Origin: Candidatus Methanoperedens sp.
Lineage (GTDB): Archaea > Halobacteriota > Methanosarcinia > Methanosarcinales > Methanoperedenaceae
NCBI GenBank assembly: GCA_023249275.1
Contig: JAHFCV010000107.1
Location: forward strand, 1 to 8,336
Reading direction: 5' to 3'
DNA length: 8,336 bases
A model generated the notes under the pieces. That model saw nothing but the letters and a program-made list of their open reading frames with translations. It did not search any database and was not told the DNA's origin. A program made the position numbers and the translations under genes. The number at the start of each line of letters is the position of its first letter. Within the stretch, counting starts at the first letter, position 1. Positions 1 through 6,189 of the stretch are shown here, piece by piece.

Positions 1-811
1 CCTTAAGCTCAACGTGCCTGTTGCAGTTGCAGGGGGACTTGACGCGCAAAGCGCAGCAGAAGCGGTCTTATCAGGCGCAAGTATAGTTATCGTTGGCGGC
101 AATATCGTCCGGTCATCCAATGTTACAGCCTCTGCAAGAGCTATCCGTGAAAGTATGGATAGTCCCGAAATCCCGGAAGAACCGGAGATATCAATCGATG
201 AGAAAACCATTGAATTACTGAAACTGGTATCCACACCCAACATCTCTGATGCCATGCACAGGAAAGGCGCAATGAAAAACATACGAGCAATCTGCCCCGG
301 AACAAAAACAGTTGGCAGGGCGGTCACTGTCCAGACATTTCCAGGCGACTGGGCAAAGACTGTGGAGGCAATAGATGCTGCCAGGGCAGGCGACGTTATT
401 GTAATTTACAACGGCAGCCCCCACATCGCCCCGTGGGGAGAACTTGCGACCTTGAGCTGTATCAATAAAGGCGTTGCAGGCGTGGTAATTGACGGCGCTG
501 TGAGGGATGTAGATGATATAAGGAGGCTTAACTTTCCTGTTTTTGCAACCTCGATAGTGCCGAATGCAGGCGAGCCAAAAGGATTCGGGGAGATAAATGC
601 GGAAATAGAGTGCTGCGGACAGGTTGTTAAACCCGGTGATTTTATAGTCGGGGACGACAACGGTGTTGTAGTCGTTCCCAGGGAACGGGGATACGAGATT
701 GCAAGGCGGGCGGTTGAGGTTGAAAAAAACGAGCGCCGGATACGTGATGAGATAAAGAGGGGAAAAACCCTCTCAGAAGTGCTATATCTTGAGAAATGGG
801 AGAAGAAATAA
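1..811 (+). CDS. Bifunctional 3-hexulose-6-phosphate synthase / RraA-like protein, 5'-truncated by window edge
   Basis: The reading frame is open from base 2 to the TAA at 809-811 and has no start in the window; the GTG at base 14 is an internal valine. Visible residues 1-48 match the last strands of the hexulose-6-phosphate synthase barrel (VAVAGGLDAQSAAEAV, then ASIVIVGGNIV, the phosphate-binding end). After an acidic linker (residues 49-64), residues 65-262 form an RraA-like domain: GDWAK, the WGEL motif with E143, and IDGAVRD with R164-D165. That is an E-x20-R-D arrangement, where characterised class II pyruvate aldolases of this fold have D-x20-R-D. HPS condenses formaldehyde with ribulose 5-phosphate; in archaea it often runs in reverse to supply ribulose 5-phosphate. 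The fusion is a known archaeal annotation, but the RraA half has no settled role, and 'ribonuclease regulator' is doubtful without RNase E. An aldolase or decarboxylase activity is possible. Confidence 0.9.
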   Translation, partial: LKLNVPVAVAGGLDAQSAAEAVLSGASIVIVGGNIVRSSNVTASARAIRESMDSPEIPEEPEISIDEKTIELLKLVSTPNISDAMHRKGAMKNIRAICPGTKTVGRAVTVQTFPGDWAKTVEAIDAARAGDVIVIYNGSPHIAPWGELATLSCINKGVAGVVIDGAVRDVDDIRRLNFPVFATSIVPNAGEPKGFGEINAEIECCGQVVKPGDFIVGDDNGVVVVPRERGYEIARRAVEVEKNERRIRDEIKRGKTLSEVLYLEKWEKK

Positions 812-821
812 GGGCAGTAAC

Positions 822-838
822 ATTCATTATTAATGAAT
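822..838. repeat. Short AT-rich inverted repeat after the HPS/RraA gene
   Basis: ATTCATTA (822-829) and TAATGAAT (831-838) are perfect 8-bp inverted arms around a single T, starting 11 nt after the stop codon at 811. Without a loop and with AT-only pairing at its centre, it is a poor hairpin. It could be a dimeric protein site for the promoter of the following regulator, or chance in AT-rich spacer. Confidence 0.35.
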
Positions 839-903
839 ACCATCTGTCATCCTAACAGGAAGGAAGTTAAACCCAAAATAGTAAATTTGTCATCATCAAT
901 AGA

Positions 904-939
904 TATATATACACCACTTCTATATATTACCATCGGGAG
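904..939 (+). promoter_or_regulatory. Candidate TATA box and ribosome-binding site of the HTH-CBS regulator
   Basis: TATATATA at 904-911 is a good archaeal TATA-box candidate. It would place the transcription start near 930-935 and give a short leader containing GGGAG (935-939), 11 nt before the ATG at 951. A second match, TATATATT at 921-928, would instead give an almost leaderless transcript. The sequence alone does not choose between them. Confidence 0.45.
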
Positions 940-950
940 AGTTTGAATCT

Positions 951-1826
951 ATGGAACTAACACCAATCCAGAAAGAAATCTTAACTGCCTTAATAAACCT
1001 TTACAGGCTGAAAAAACAGGCTGTCAAAGGAGAAGATATTGCAGAAATCATAAAGAGAAATCCGGGAACGGTCAGAAACCAGATGCAATCACTCAAAGCG
1101 TTAGGATTGGTTGAAGGAGTGCCAGGACCCAAAGGCGGATATAAAGTAACAGGGGCTACCTATCGCGCGCTGAGTTTGTCTGAACTGGATAAAGAAACTA
1201 CAGTACCGCTAAGAAGAAACGATGAACTAATTGAGAATGCGACTGCCGCCGAAATCAGTTTTACAACAGTCAGGCATCCCGACCTGTGCAACGCCACAGT
1301 ACATGTTATAGGGGATATACGAAAATTTGATGTGGGCGACTCAATAACAATAGGACCTACGCCTGTAAACAAGTTGGTGATGCGCGGTTCTGTGATTGGC
1401 AGGGATGATACCGGTAATACTGTATTATTCGTTATACAGGAAATGGTTTCCCTTCCAAAAAAATCTGTTAAAAATTATATCATAGAACACCCGATAACAA
1501 TTCCGGCGACTGCAACGATACAGGAAGCTTCAAGGATTCTTGTTAAGAATAATATTCACGGCGCTCCTGTAAAGGATAAGGAAAGAATTGCAGGCATCGT
1601 TACCCTTACCGATATCGGAAAAACACTTGCCGACGGCAAGACCAGCCTGAAGATAAAAGATATAATGTCAAAAAATATCATATCGGTTGACGGTGAAATG
1701 CCACTTTACGAAGTAATAAAGGTCTTTAATAAAGAAAGAGTGGGCAGGCTCATGGTCCAGGTCAATGGAGAACTTGTGGGTCTAATCTCAAAAACAGATA
1801 TCTTAAGCAGACTTGCGGTCTATTAA
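951..1826 (+). CDS. Transcription regulator with N-terminal winged helix and C-terminal CBS pair
   Basis: This 291-aa protein has three parts. Residues 3-74 form a winged helix: GEDIAEIIKRNPGTVRNQMQ is the likely recognition region, followed by LKALGLVEGVPGPKGGYKVT as the wing. Residues 85-168 form an unnamed middle domain rich in beta strands. Residues 172-290 are two CBS motifs (CBS1 172-226 ending VTLTDIGK, CBS2 235-290 ending ISKTDILS) with T220-D221 and T282-D283 at the usual nucleotide-contact position. The architecture fits the archaeal group described as predicted transcription regulators with C-terminal CBS domains (COG2524-like). The inferred role is a DNA-binding sensor whose CBS pair binds an adenine nucleotide or S-adenosylmethionine. 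Its target is unknown. It has its own promoter-like sequence and converges on another CBS protein 11 nt away. Confidence 0.88.
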   Translation: MELTPIQKEILTALINLYRLKKQAVKGEDIAEIIKRNPGTVRNQMQSLKALGLVEGVPGPKGGYKVTGATYRALSLSELDKETTVPLRRNDELIENATAAEISFTTVRHPDLCNATVHVIGDIRKFDVGDSITIGPTPVNKLVMRGSVIGRDDTGNTVLFVIQEMVSLPKKSVKNYIIEHPITIPATATIQEASRILVKNNIHGAPVKDKERIAGIVTLTDIGKTLADGKTSLKIKDIMSKNIISVDGEMPLYEVIKVFNKERVGRLMVQVNGELVGLISKTDILSRLAVY

Positions 1827-1837
1827 TGGGGCAGAAG

Positions 1838-2653
1838 TTATTGGTTGATATCCGTCAATCCGTTTTCATCGGTTTTTTTGAGTCTCTTCGTTATCTCAAC
1901 GAGCGGATGTTTTGCATAATCAAGTATCTTGATATCCGACAGTGTGCGAAGCCCGGCTGAGAGCGCTGTTTTTTCCATCCCGAGATGGATTTCGCTACTT
2001 AAAAGGATAACATAAGCATCCATGTTTTTTATCCCGAGTTTCTTTGCAGCGATAACCCTGTGATGCCCGTCTACAAGTATGAGTTTATCCGGCTTTTTTA
2101 TTACAACTATGGGCTCGGCTAATCCCTTTCTCAGTTCGTATATCCTTCCGTCAAGCTCATCAGCATAGACTTTAGGCTGCGTGGGCACAAGTTCATCTAT
2201 ATTGACCGTTTCGCGAATCACATCAACATGGATATTATGGATAGCTTCAAGCGTTTTCTTGAGTGTCCAGACCTTTTGCGGGCTTGTCCTTTCTATATGC
2301 GAACGAATGACGTCTGAATTTGTAATGATGCCGCGCAGATGCCCGCTGTTATCCACAACCGGCAATTTTGATTTGCCCGACCTGAATATCACGCGCGCCA
2401 CATCGCTCATGTCCATCTCGGTATCCGCGACAAGCACATCCCTGCTCATGACGTTGGAGATTTTCTCACCCAGCCCTTTTTCAAGCAAGCCTGAGGCTGA
2501 TACGTATCCTGTGACATTGTTATCCTCCACTACCGGAAAACCGTCATGTCCGGTCTTGCGTATCAGGTCTATTACGTCCTTGACCGTATCTTCAGGGGAA
2601 ACAGTGTCCACTTCCTGCGTCATGTAATCCTTGACTTTTGGATGGTCTGTCAT
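1838..2653 (-). CDS. CBS-pair protein fused to a ParB/sulfiredoxin-like domain
   Basis: This 271-aa protein has an N-terminal CBS pair: CBS1 about residues 5-58 (VKDYMTQEVDTVSPEDTV, DGFPVVED) and CBS2 about 62-119 (VMSRDVLV, KLPVVD, IITNSDVI). A linker leads to a ParB/Srx-type domain at about 150-216 with the signature VDGHHRVIAA (D195, H197, H198, R199), then a helical tail of about 55 residues. Despite the ParB label, no partition partner (ParA) or parS site is visible, and it does not look like a classical segregation protein. The same fold with a DGHHR motif occurs in the archaeal ADP-dependent free serine kinase SerK, so a small-molecule kinase gated by CBS ligand binding is an alternative. 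The segment before the motif reads VPTQPKV, and I cannot see a clear equivalent of SerK's catalytic glutamate. No strong Shine-Dalgarno precedes the ATG. Confidence 0.85.
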   Translation of the reverse strand: MTDHPKVKDYMTQEVDTVSPEDTVKDVIDLIRKTGHDGFPVVEDNNVTGYVSASGLLEKGLGEKISNVMSRDVLVADTEMDMSDVARVIFRSGKSKLPVVDNSGHLRGIITNSDVIRSHIERTSPQKVWTLKKTLEAIHNIHVDVIRETVNIDELVPTQPKVYADELDGRIYELRKGLAEPIVVIKKPDKLILVDGHHRVIAAKKLGIKNMDAYVILLSSEIHLGMEKTALSAGLRTLSDIKILDYAKHPLVEITKRLKKTDENGLTDINQ

Positions 2654-2738
2654 GATGGTTGGATATGGTAAATGTTTCTTCTTTCTTAAATAGCATTATA
2701 CACCAATCTTTATTACCCATTGAATCAACCTTTAATGG
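2654..2738. promoter_or_regulatory. Divergent promoter region with an inverted repeat next to the ferritin-like start
   Basis: This 85-nt spacer must hold the promoters of both divergent genes. On the - strand, TATTTAAG ends about 32 nt before the CBS/ParB ATG and is a TATA candidate. On the + strand, CTTTATTAC (about 2708-2716) would put transcription start close to the GTG at 2739. ACCCATT (2715-2721) and AATGGGT (2734-2740) are perfect 7-bp inverted arms 12 nt apart. The right arm covers the first two bases of the GTG codon, so it could be an operator or an RNA hairpin near the start. Confidence 0.45.
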
Positions 2739-3251
2739 GTGAATATTACGAACGAAAACATGATGCTTCTTGAGATTTTAAAAGAGGCGATATCTATTGA
2801 GATTTACGGCATGGAATATTATTCGATATTCAGCGAACTCGTTGAGGATGAGAAAGCACAGGCGATTTTCAGGGGGCTCGCAAGAGATGAGGGAGAGCAC
2901 AGGGAACTCATCGAAAAGGAATACAAAAAGATAGCAGGAAAGCCAGTTGATATAAAAGAACTGGATGAAGCGAACAGGGAAAAAGCCAGGCGTATTTTTC
3001 CCGAATCTCTCGAACCCATGGGCATAGGCGAGACAAAGGATGTCCTGACGCTTGGAATACGGACAGAAAAAAGGTCTATCGAGTTATATTCGACTGGCGC
3101 GCAAAAAATAGATAATAAGTCAAGTAAAGACCTGTTCTTGAAACTTGCACATTTTGAGGAGGGACATAAGAAGACGCTTGAGGAAGCTCTGTATTATCTT
3201 GAGCAGGAAGGCTCATGGTACGGATATTCCCCTCCCACGATAGAGGGATAA
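2739..3251 (+). CDS. Ferritin-like (rubrerythrin-type) diiron protein without rubredoxin domain
   Basis: This 170-aa four-helix-bundle protein shows both halves of the rubrerythrin diiron site. The first half has E21 (seven residues before Y28) and E51-G-E-H54; the second has E110 (seven residues before Y117) and E140-E-G-H143. The presumed ligands E21, E51, H54, E110, E140 and H143 are all present. There are no cysteines, so the rubredoxin electron-transfer domain of true rubrerythrins is missing. Members of this group handle iron or reduce peroxide in anaerobes; the substrate here is unknown. The GTG at 2739 is the longest start and has no good ribosome-binding site; ATG at 2760 or 2763 would shorten the protein by 7 or 8 residues and leave all ligands intact. 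The stop is 1 nt before the next gene, so co-transcription is very likely. Confidence 0.88.
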   Translation: MNITNENMMLLEILKEAISIEIYGMEYYSIFSELVEDEKAQAIFRGLARDEGEHRELIEKEYKKIAGKPVDIKELDEANREKARRIFPESLEPMGIGETKDVLTLGIRTEKRSIELYSTGAQKIDNKSSKDLFLKLAHFEEGHKKTLEEALYYLEQEGSWYGYSPPTIEG

Positions 3252-3252
3252 A

Positions 3253-4080
3253 TTGGTTTTGCTCTTTGGCACGGCAGGCACTCCCGCAAGTTCAAAAGAA
3301 AATGATAGTATCTCAGGAATAAAAAGAATCCGTGAACTCGGTCTTGGCTGCATGGAACTTGAATTTGTCCGCGGGGTAAAGATGGGTGAACGGACTGCAC
3401 GTGCTGTGCGCGAAACGGCGGAGCGGCTTGGTATAAAATTGAGCGTGCATGCCCCGTATTACATCAACCTTAATGGCGTGGGCGAAACGCTAATTAAAAG
3501 CAAGGAACGCATCCTGAACTCGGCAAGAATCGGGCACATCTGCGGGGCAAAAAGCGTGGTAATTCATGCGGGTTTTATTCAGGGAGGCTCACGGCAGGAG
3601 GTATACGGGAAAATTAAAAACCAGCTTATTGAAATCCGGGAGATATTAAAAAGCGAAGGCGTGAGTATCACGCTTCGCATTGAGACTATGGGCAGGAATT
3701 CCCAGTTCGGAAGCCTGGATGAAGCGATTGCCATTACAGAAGTGGAAGGGGTTATGCCGTGCATTGATTTTTCGCACCTGCATGCGGTAACAGGGAAAAA
3801 TAATTCAAGGGAGGAATTTGCTTCAATTCTGGAATTCGTGGAGGATAAGCTTGGGAGAGAAGGGCTTGACAATATGCACATCCATGTTTCGGGGATAGAA
3901 TTATCGGATAAAGGGGAAAAAAGACATCTTGTATTTGAGGAATCGGATTTTAAATATAAGGAGCTTGCTTGGGCTTTTTGCGATTTTGATATTGGAGGGA
4001 TGGTTATCAGCGAAAGCCCGAATCTTGAGGTTGATGCGCTTAAATTGAAAGAAGAATACGATAACATGGTGAGATCATGA
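3253..4080 (+). CDS. Endonuclease IV-like TIM-barrel protein (AP endonuclease family 2 / xylose isomerase-like)
   Basis: This 275-aa protein opens with LLFGTAGTP and carries most of the endonuclease IV metal ligands in order: H66 (SVHAPYY), H105 (VVIHAGF), E144 (RIETMG), D172 and H175 (CIDFSH), H211 (IHVSG), H225 (EKRHL) and E254 (ISESP). Where the E. coli enzyme has D229-x-H231, this protein has K223-x-H225, so the third zinc may be bound differently. The family cuts DNA at abasic sites, but related barrels are sugar isomerases, so repair is likely rather than proven. TTG at 3253 is the preferred start: GAGGG at 3243-3247 lies 5 nt upstream and the preceding stop is 1 nt away. The end overlaps the next start in an ATGA. 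Pairing with a diiron protein fits protection from oxidative damage. Confidence 0.83.
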   Translation: MVLLFGTAGTPASSKENDSISGIKRIRELGLGCMELEFVRGVKMGERTARAVRETAERLGIKLSVHAPYYINLNGVGETLIKSKERILNSARIGHICGAKSVVIHAGFIQGGSRQEVYGKIKNQLIEIREILKSEGVSITLRIETMGRNSQFGSLDEAIAITEVEGVMPCIDFSHLHAVTGKNNSREEFASILEFVEDKLGREGLDNMHIHVSGIELSDKGEKRHLVFEESDFKYKELAWAFCDFDIGGMVISESPNLEVDALKLKEEYDNMVRS

Positions 4081-4274
4081 AGAGAAACTACATACGGATA
4101 ATCGGGTTCATAATGTGTCTGCCCTTCATTTATGCACTGTTTGTGTGTTACGACATATCGTTCAGCATGCTCATACCATGTGTCCTGGGTGGCTCAACTT
4201 TATCACCCTTCGTGGTTGCCGCATTAGTTATCGGTCTTTACCTCCTGATTACAGGTGGCGGGAAAGATGAATAA
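4077..4274 (+). CDS. Small two-helix membrane protein of unknown function
   Basis: This 65-aa protein is not a family I recognise. It begins with a basic MKRNYIR, followed by hydrophobic segments at about residues 7-24 and 43-60 separated by a short loop with CYD and PCVLGG, and ends in a charged GGGKDE tail. Two membrane spans with both ends on the cytoplasmic side would satisfy the positive-inside rule. Its ATG overlaps the TGA of the endonuclease IV-like gene (ATGA at 4077-4080), the usual arrangement for translational coupling, which argues that it is a real gene and the last of this operon. No ligand-binding or catalytic motif is visible. Confidence 0.65.
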   Translation: MKRNYIRIIGFIMCLPFIYALFVCYDISFSMLIPCVLGGSTLSPFVVAALVIGLYLLITGGGKDE

Positions 4275-4300
4275 AATAGCAACTTGTTATGAGCAATTGG

Positions 4301-4359
4301 ACAGGATTAACAAGATTGACAGGATGATTTTTACGCAATCCTGTTTATCCTGTTATCCC
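4301..4359. repeat. Palindromic intergenic repeat element (REP-like hairpin)
   Basis: The left arm (4301-4325) contains ACAGGAT twice, joined by TAACAAGATTG. The right arm (4338-4359) is its near reverse complement, ATCCTGT, TTATCCTGTT, ATCCCG. The inner stem ACAGGAT/ATCCTGT (4319-4325 with 4338-4344) is perfect around a 12-nt loop, and pairing continues outward to about 4304/4358 with few mismatches. Palindromes built from this AGGATTAACA-type unit recur between genes in many environmental bacteria and archaea (from memory). Here it follows the three-gene operon and may act as its transcription end or stabilise its mRNA. Confidence 0.7.
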
Positions 4360-4427
4360 GTCTGAAATAATTCATTTGCTCTGAAATGTGCCAAATATTG
4401 ATTATACCTCGCAACAATACAAAAACA

Positions 4428-5021
4428 ATGCTCGAAAACATAAAAAAATATACCCGGAATGCGCTGGGACCTCTGGCAAAGAAAATAACAGGCGTAAATC
4501 CAAACACTTTAACACTGTTTGGACTCCTGTTAAGCCTTGTATCCGCAATATTTTTTGCAACGCGAGAGCTTGTGCAGGCAGGCGTTTTTCTTCTTGCAAG
4601 CGGCTTTCTTGATGCCCTCGATGGATTGGTTGCACGCGAAAACAGCAGGATTACAAAATACGGCGGCTTTCTGGATTCGGTTTGCGACAGGTTTGGGGAT
4701 GCTGCGGTTATAATTGGAGCCATGTACGGAGGTTTGACCTCGATATATTTCTTTCCCGGCTGGTTCATTGGCGCGGTTGCTATTGTGGGGTCGCTGATGG
4801 TCAGCTACGCAAGGGCAAGGGCTGAAGCGGCAGGGGCTGATGCATCAGTGGGTGTCGGGGAACGCGCTGTAAGAATGATACTGATAATTATCGGCGCTTT
4901 TATTAACATGGTTAATTGGGCGATTTTAGTTGTAGCTCTCCTGTCTTTCATTACTGTCTTCCAGAGGATAGCACATGTCAGAAAGGTGCTTAAAGACCCC
5001 GTGATAAGACCCCGTATTTAA
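4428..5021 (+). CDS. CDP-alcohol phosphatidyltransferase, probable archaetidylinositol phosphate synthase
   Basis: This 197-aa integral membrane enzyme carries the complete CDP-alcohol phosphotransferase signature D62-x2-D65-G66-x2-A69-R70-x8-G79-x3-D83-x3-D87, whose aspartates bind the catalytic metal ions. Hydrophobic helices run through about 28-60, 88-127 and 148-178, and GVGERAVRM (142-150) is typical of archaetidylinositol phosphate synthases. That enzyme joins CDP-archaeol to inositol phosphate. The specificity is supported by the neighbour: the inositol phosphate synthase starts 90 nt downstream. ATG at 4428 is preferred because MLENIKKYTR matches the family start as I know it and a TATA-like TTATAC (4402-4407) lies about 25 nt upstream. 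In-frame ATG at 4386 would add 14 residues (MCQILIIPRNNTKT) of no family likeness. Archaetidylserine or archaetidylglycerol phosphate synthases are less likely alternatives. Confidence 0.88.
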   Translation: MLENIKKYTRNALGPLAKKITGVNPNTLTLFGLLLSLVSAIFFATRELVQAGVFLLASGFLDALDGLVARENSRITKYGGFLDSVCDRFGDAAVIIGAMYGGLTSIYFFPGWFIGAVAIVGSLMVSYARARAEAAGADASVGVGERAVRMILIIIGAFINMVNWAILVVALLSFITVFQRIAHVRKVLKDPVIRPRI

Positions 5022-5029
5022 ATACGGGG
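5010..5029. repeat. 20-bp perfect palindrome over the stop codon of the phosphatidyltransferase
   Basis: CCCCGTATTTAAATACGGGG is completely self-complementary. The TAA stop (5019-5021) lies across its centre. The left part GACCCCGT also occurs just upstream (4996-5003), giving a short direct repeat. In RNA it would form an eight-pair stem with a four-base loop; as DNA, the exact symmetry suits a dimeric binding protein. It could end the upstream message or control the inositol phosphate synthase promoter that follows. No T-tract follows it. Confidence 0.6.
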
Positions 5030-5057
5030 ACTAACGGAGACTGATGGGACTAATAAC

Positions 5058-5104
5058 AACTTTTAAGTTGAAGAAAGATAATCAATAGGCGGGTATATAA
5101 GAGG
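5058..5104 (+). promoter_or_regulatory. Candidate promoter and ribosome-binding site of myo-inositol-1-phosphate synthase
   Basis: AACTTTTAAGTT (about 5057-5068) contains a TATA-like TTTTAAG that would start transcription near 5087. The same stretch is an inverted repeat (AACTT, 2 nt, AAGTT). GAGG at 5101-5104 lies 7 nt before the ATG at 5112 and is the likely ribosome-binding site. TATATAA at 5094-5100 is too near the start codon to be this gene's TATA box. Confidence 0.4.
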
Positions 5105-5111
5105 AAATCTA

Positions 5112-6176
5112 ATGGCAGGCATTCGTATTGCAATCGCAGGTGTTGGTAATTGCGCTTCTTCCCTTATCCAGGGACTTGAATATTATAAAAGTGTGAAAAG
5201 CTCCGACGATCTTGTCACAGGGTTGATGCACAATGCTCTTGGCGGCTATCTCATTTCGGATATAAAACCAGTGGCTGCATTTGATGTTGATAAGCGAAAG
5301 GTGGGCAAGGACATATCGGAAGCAATATTTTCAGAGCCAAATTGCACTAAAAAATTTTCTGATGTGCCTGAGATGGACGTTGAGGTAATGAAAGGCAAGG
5401 TTCTCGACGGCGTTGCGCCCCACATGAAGGATTATTTCAAAGTGGATACTAAACAGAAACCTGTTGATGTCGCCTCGGTCTTGGGGAAAACGAAAGCCGA
5501 TATTTTGATAAATTATCTTCCGGTTGGTTCTGAAGAGGCTGTGAAATGGTATGCATCACAGGCTCTGGAAGCGGGATGCGCGTTCATAAACTGCATTCCT
5601 GTATTTATTGCATCAGATAAGCAGTGGGCTGATAAATTCAAAAAAGCAAAACTTCCCATAATCGGGGACGATATTAAAAGCCTTGTAGGCGCCACGATTG
5701 TGCACAGGGCGCTTACACAGGTGATAGTGGACAGGGGCGCGAAAATCGACAGCACGTACCAGTTGAACATCGGCGGCAATACTGATTTTCGGAATATGAC
5801 CGACCAGTCAAGGCTTAAGTCCAAGAAAATCTCAAAAACCGAATCGATTGCTTCGCAAATTCCGTATGATGCGTATGTTTACGCAGGTCCTAATGGATGC
5901 ATAGACTGCCTGAACGATAACAAGGTATGCCACCTGAAAATAGATTTCAAACTATTTGGCGATGTTCCTGCTTATATTGACCTGAAACTCTCGGTGGAAG
6001 ACAGCCCCAACAGCGCCGGCGTGGTCGTGGATGCCATCCGCGTGGCAAAAATTGCGCTGGATAGAAAAATCGGGGGACCACTTTTACCAGCCTCAGCTTA
6101 TTTCATGAAGCATCCGCCAAAGCAGTTGCGTGACAGCGAGGCGAGGGAGCAGCTTGAGGAGTTTATAAAAGGATAG
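5112..6176 (+). CDS. ino1: myo-inositol-1-phosphate synthase (archaeal/actinobacterial type)
   Basis: This 354-aa cytosolic NAD-dependent enzyme converts glucose 6-phosphate to inositol phosphate, the head-group precursor for inositol archaeal lipids. Seen directly: the N-terminal Rossmann motif IAIAGVGNCASSL (6-18), NYLPVGS (134-140), NCIPVFIAS (160-168), GDDIKSLVGATIVHR (185-199), QLNIGGNTDFRNM (217-229) and SVEDSPNSAGVVVDAIR (294-310). By alignment from memory with the yeast and archaeal enzymes, the four active-site lysines correspond to K238 and K242 (SKKISK), K271 (DNKV) and K333 (YFMK). Length and C-terminus (REQLEEFI) are normal. Odd point: the usual GPSDYV loop reads GPNGCIDC (259-266), adding two cysteines near the active site. 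The phosphatidyltransferase upstream is the probable user of the product. Confidence 0.95.
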   Translation: MAGIRIAIAGVGNCASSLIQGLEYYKSVKSSDDLVTGLMHNALGGYLISDIKPVAAFDVDKRKVGKDISEAIFSEPNCTKKFSDVPEMDVEVMKGKVLDGVAPHMKDYFKVDTKQKPVDVASVLGKTKADILINYLPVGSEEAVKWYASQALEAGCAFINCIPVFIASDKQWADKFKKAKLPIIGDDIKSLVGATIVHRALTQVIVDRGAKIDSTYQLNIGGNTDFRNMTDQSRLKSKKISKTESIASQIPYDAYVYAGPNGCIDCLNDNKVCHLKIDFKLFGDVPAYIDLKLSVEDSPNSAGVVVDAIRVAKIALDRKIGGPLLPASAYFMKHPPKQLRDSEAREQLEEFIKG

Positions 6177-6189
6177 TTGCTATTATCCT
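6170..6189. terminator. Possible shared terminator hairpin between convergent genes
   Basis: AGGATA (6170-6175) and TATCCT (6184-6189) are 6-bp inverted arms around 8 nt, spanning the stop codons of the inositol phosphate synthase (6174-6176) and the convergent TldE-like gene (6183-6185). Only 6 nt separate the two genes, so any signal ending either message must overlap coding sequence. The stem is short and has no long T-tract, so this is a weak call. Confidence 0.3.

Noticed and set aside
2735..2773. Short reading frame of 12 codons overlapping the start of the ferritin-like gene in another frame.
   Set aside because: It has no ribosome-binding site and is too short to judge; it probably arises by chance from the AATGGGT arm.
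4386..4427. Upstream ATG extending the phosphatidyltransferase by 14 residues.
   Set aside because: The added residues do not resemble the family, no ribosome-binding site precedes them, and a TATA-like sequence lies within this stretch, which favours the ATG at 4428.
4331..4768. Open frame of 145 codons on the - strand.
   Set aside because: It runs antisense through the palindromic element and the phosphatidyltransferase, whose sense frame has a complete catalytic motif.
5094..5100. TATATAA as TATA box of the inositol phosphate synthase gene.
   Set aside because: It lies 11 nt before the ATG, so transcription would start inside the gene; the TTTTAAG element further upstream fits better.
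5513..5824. Open frame of 103 codons on the - strand within the inositol phosphate synthase.
   Set aside because: It is antisense to a strongly conserved enzyme and has no recognisable protein features.
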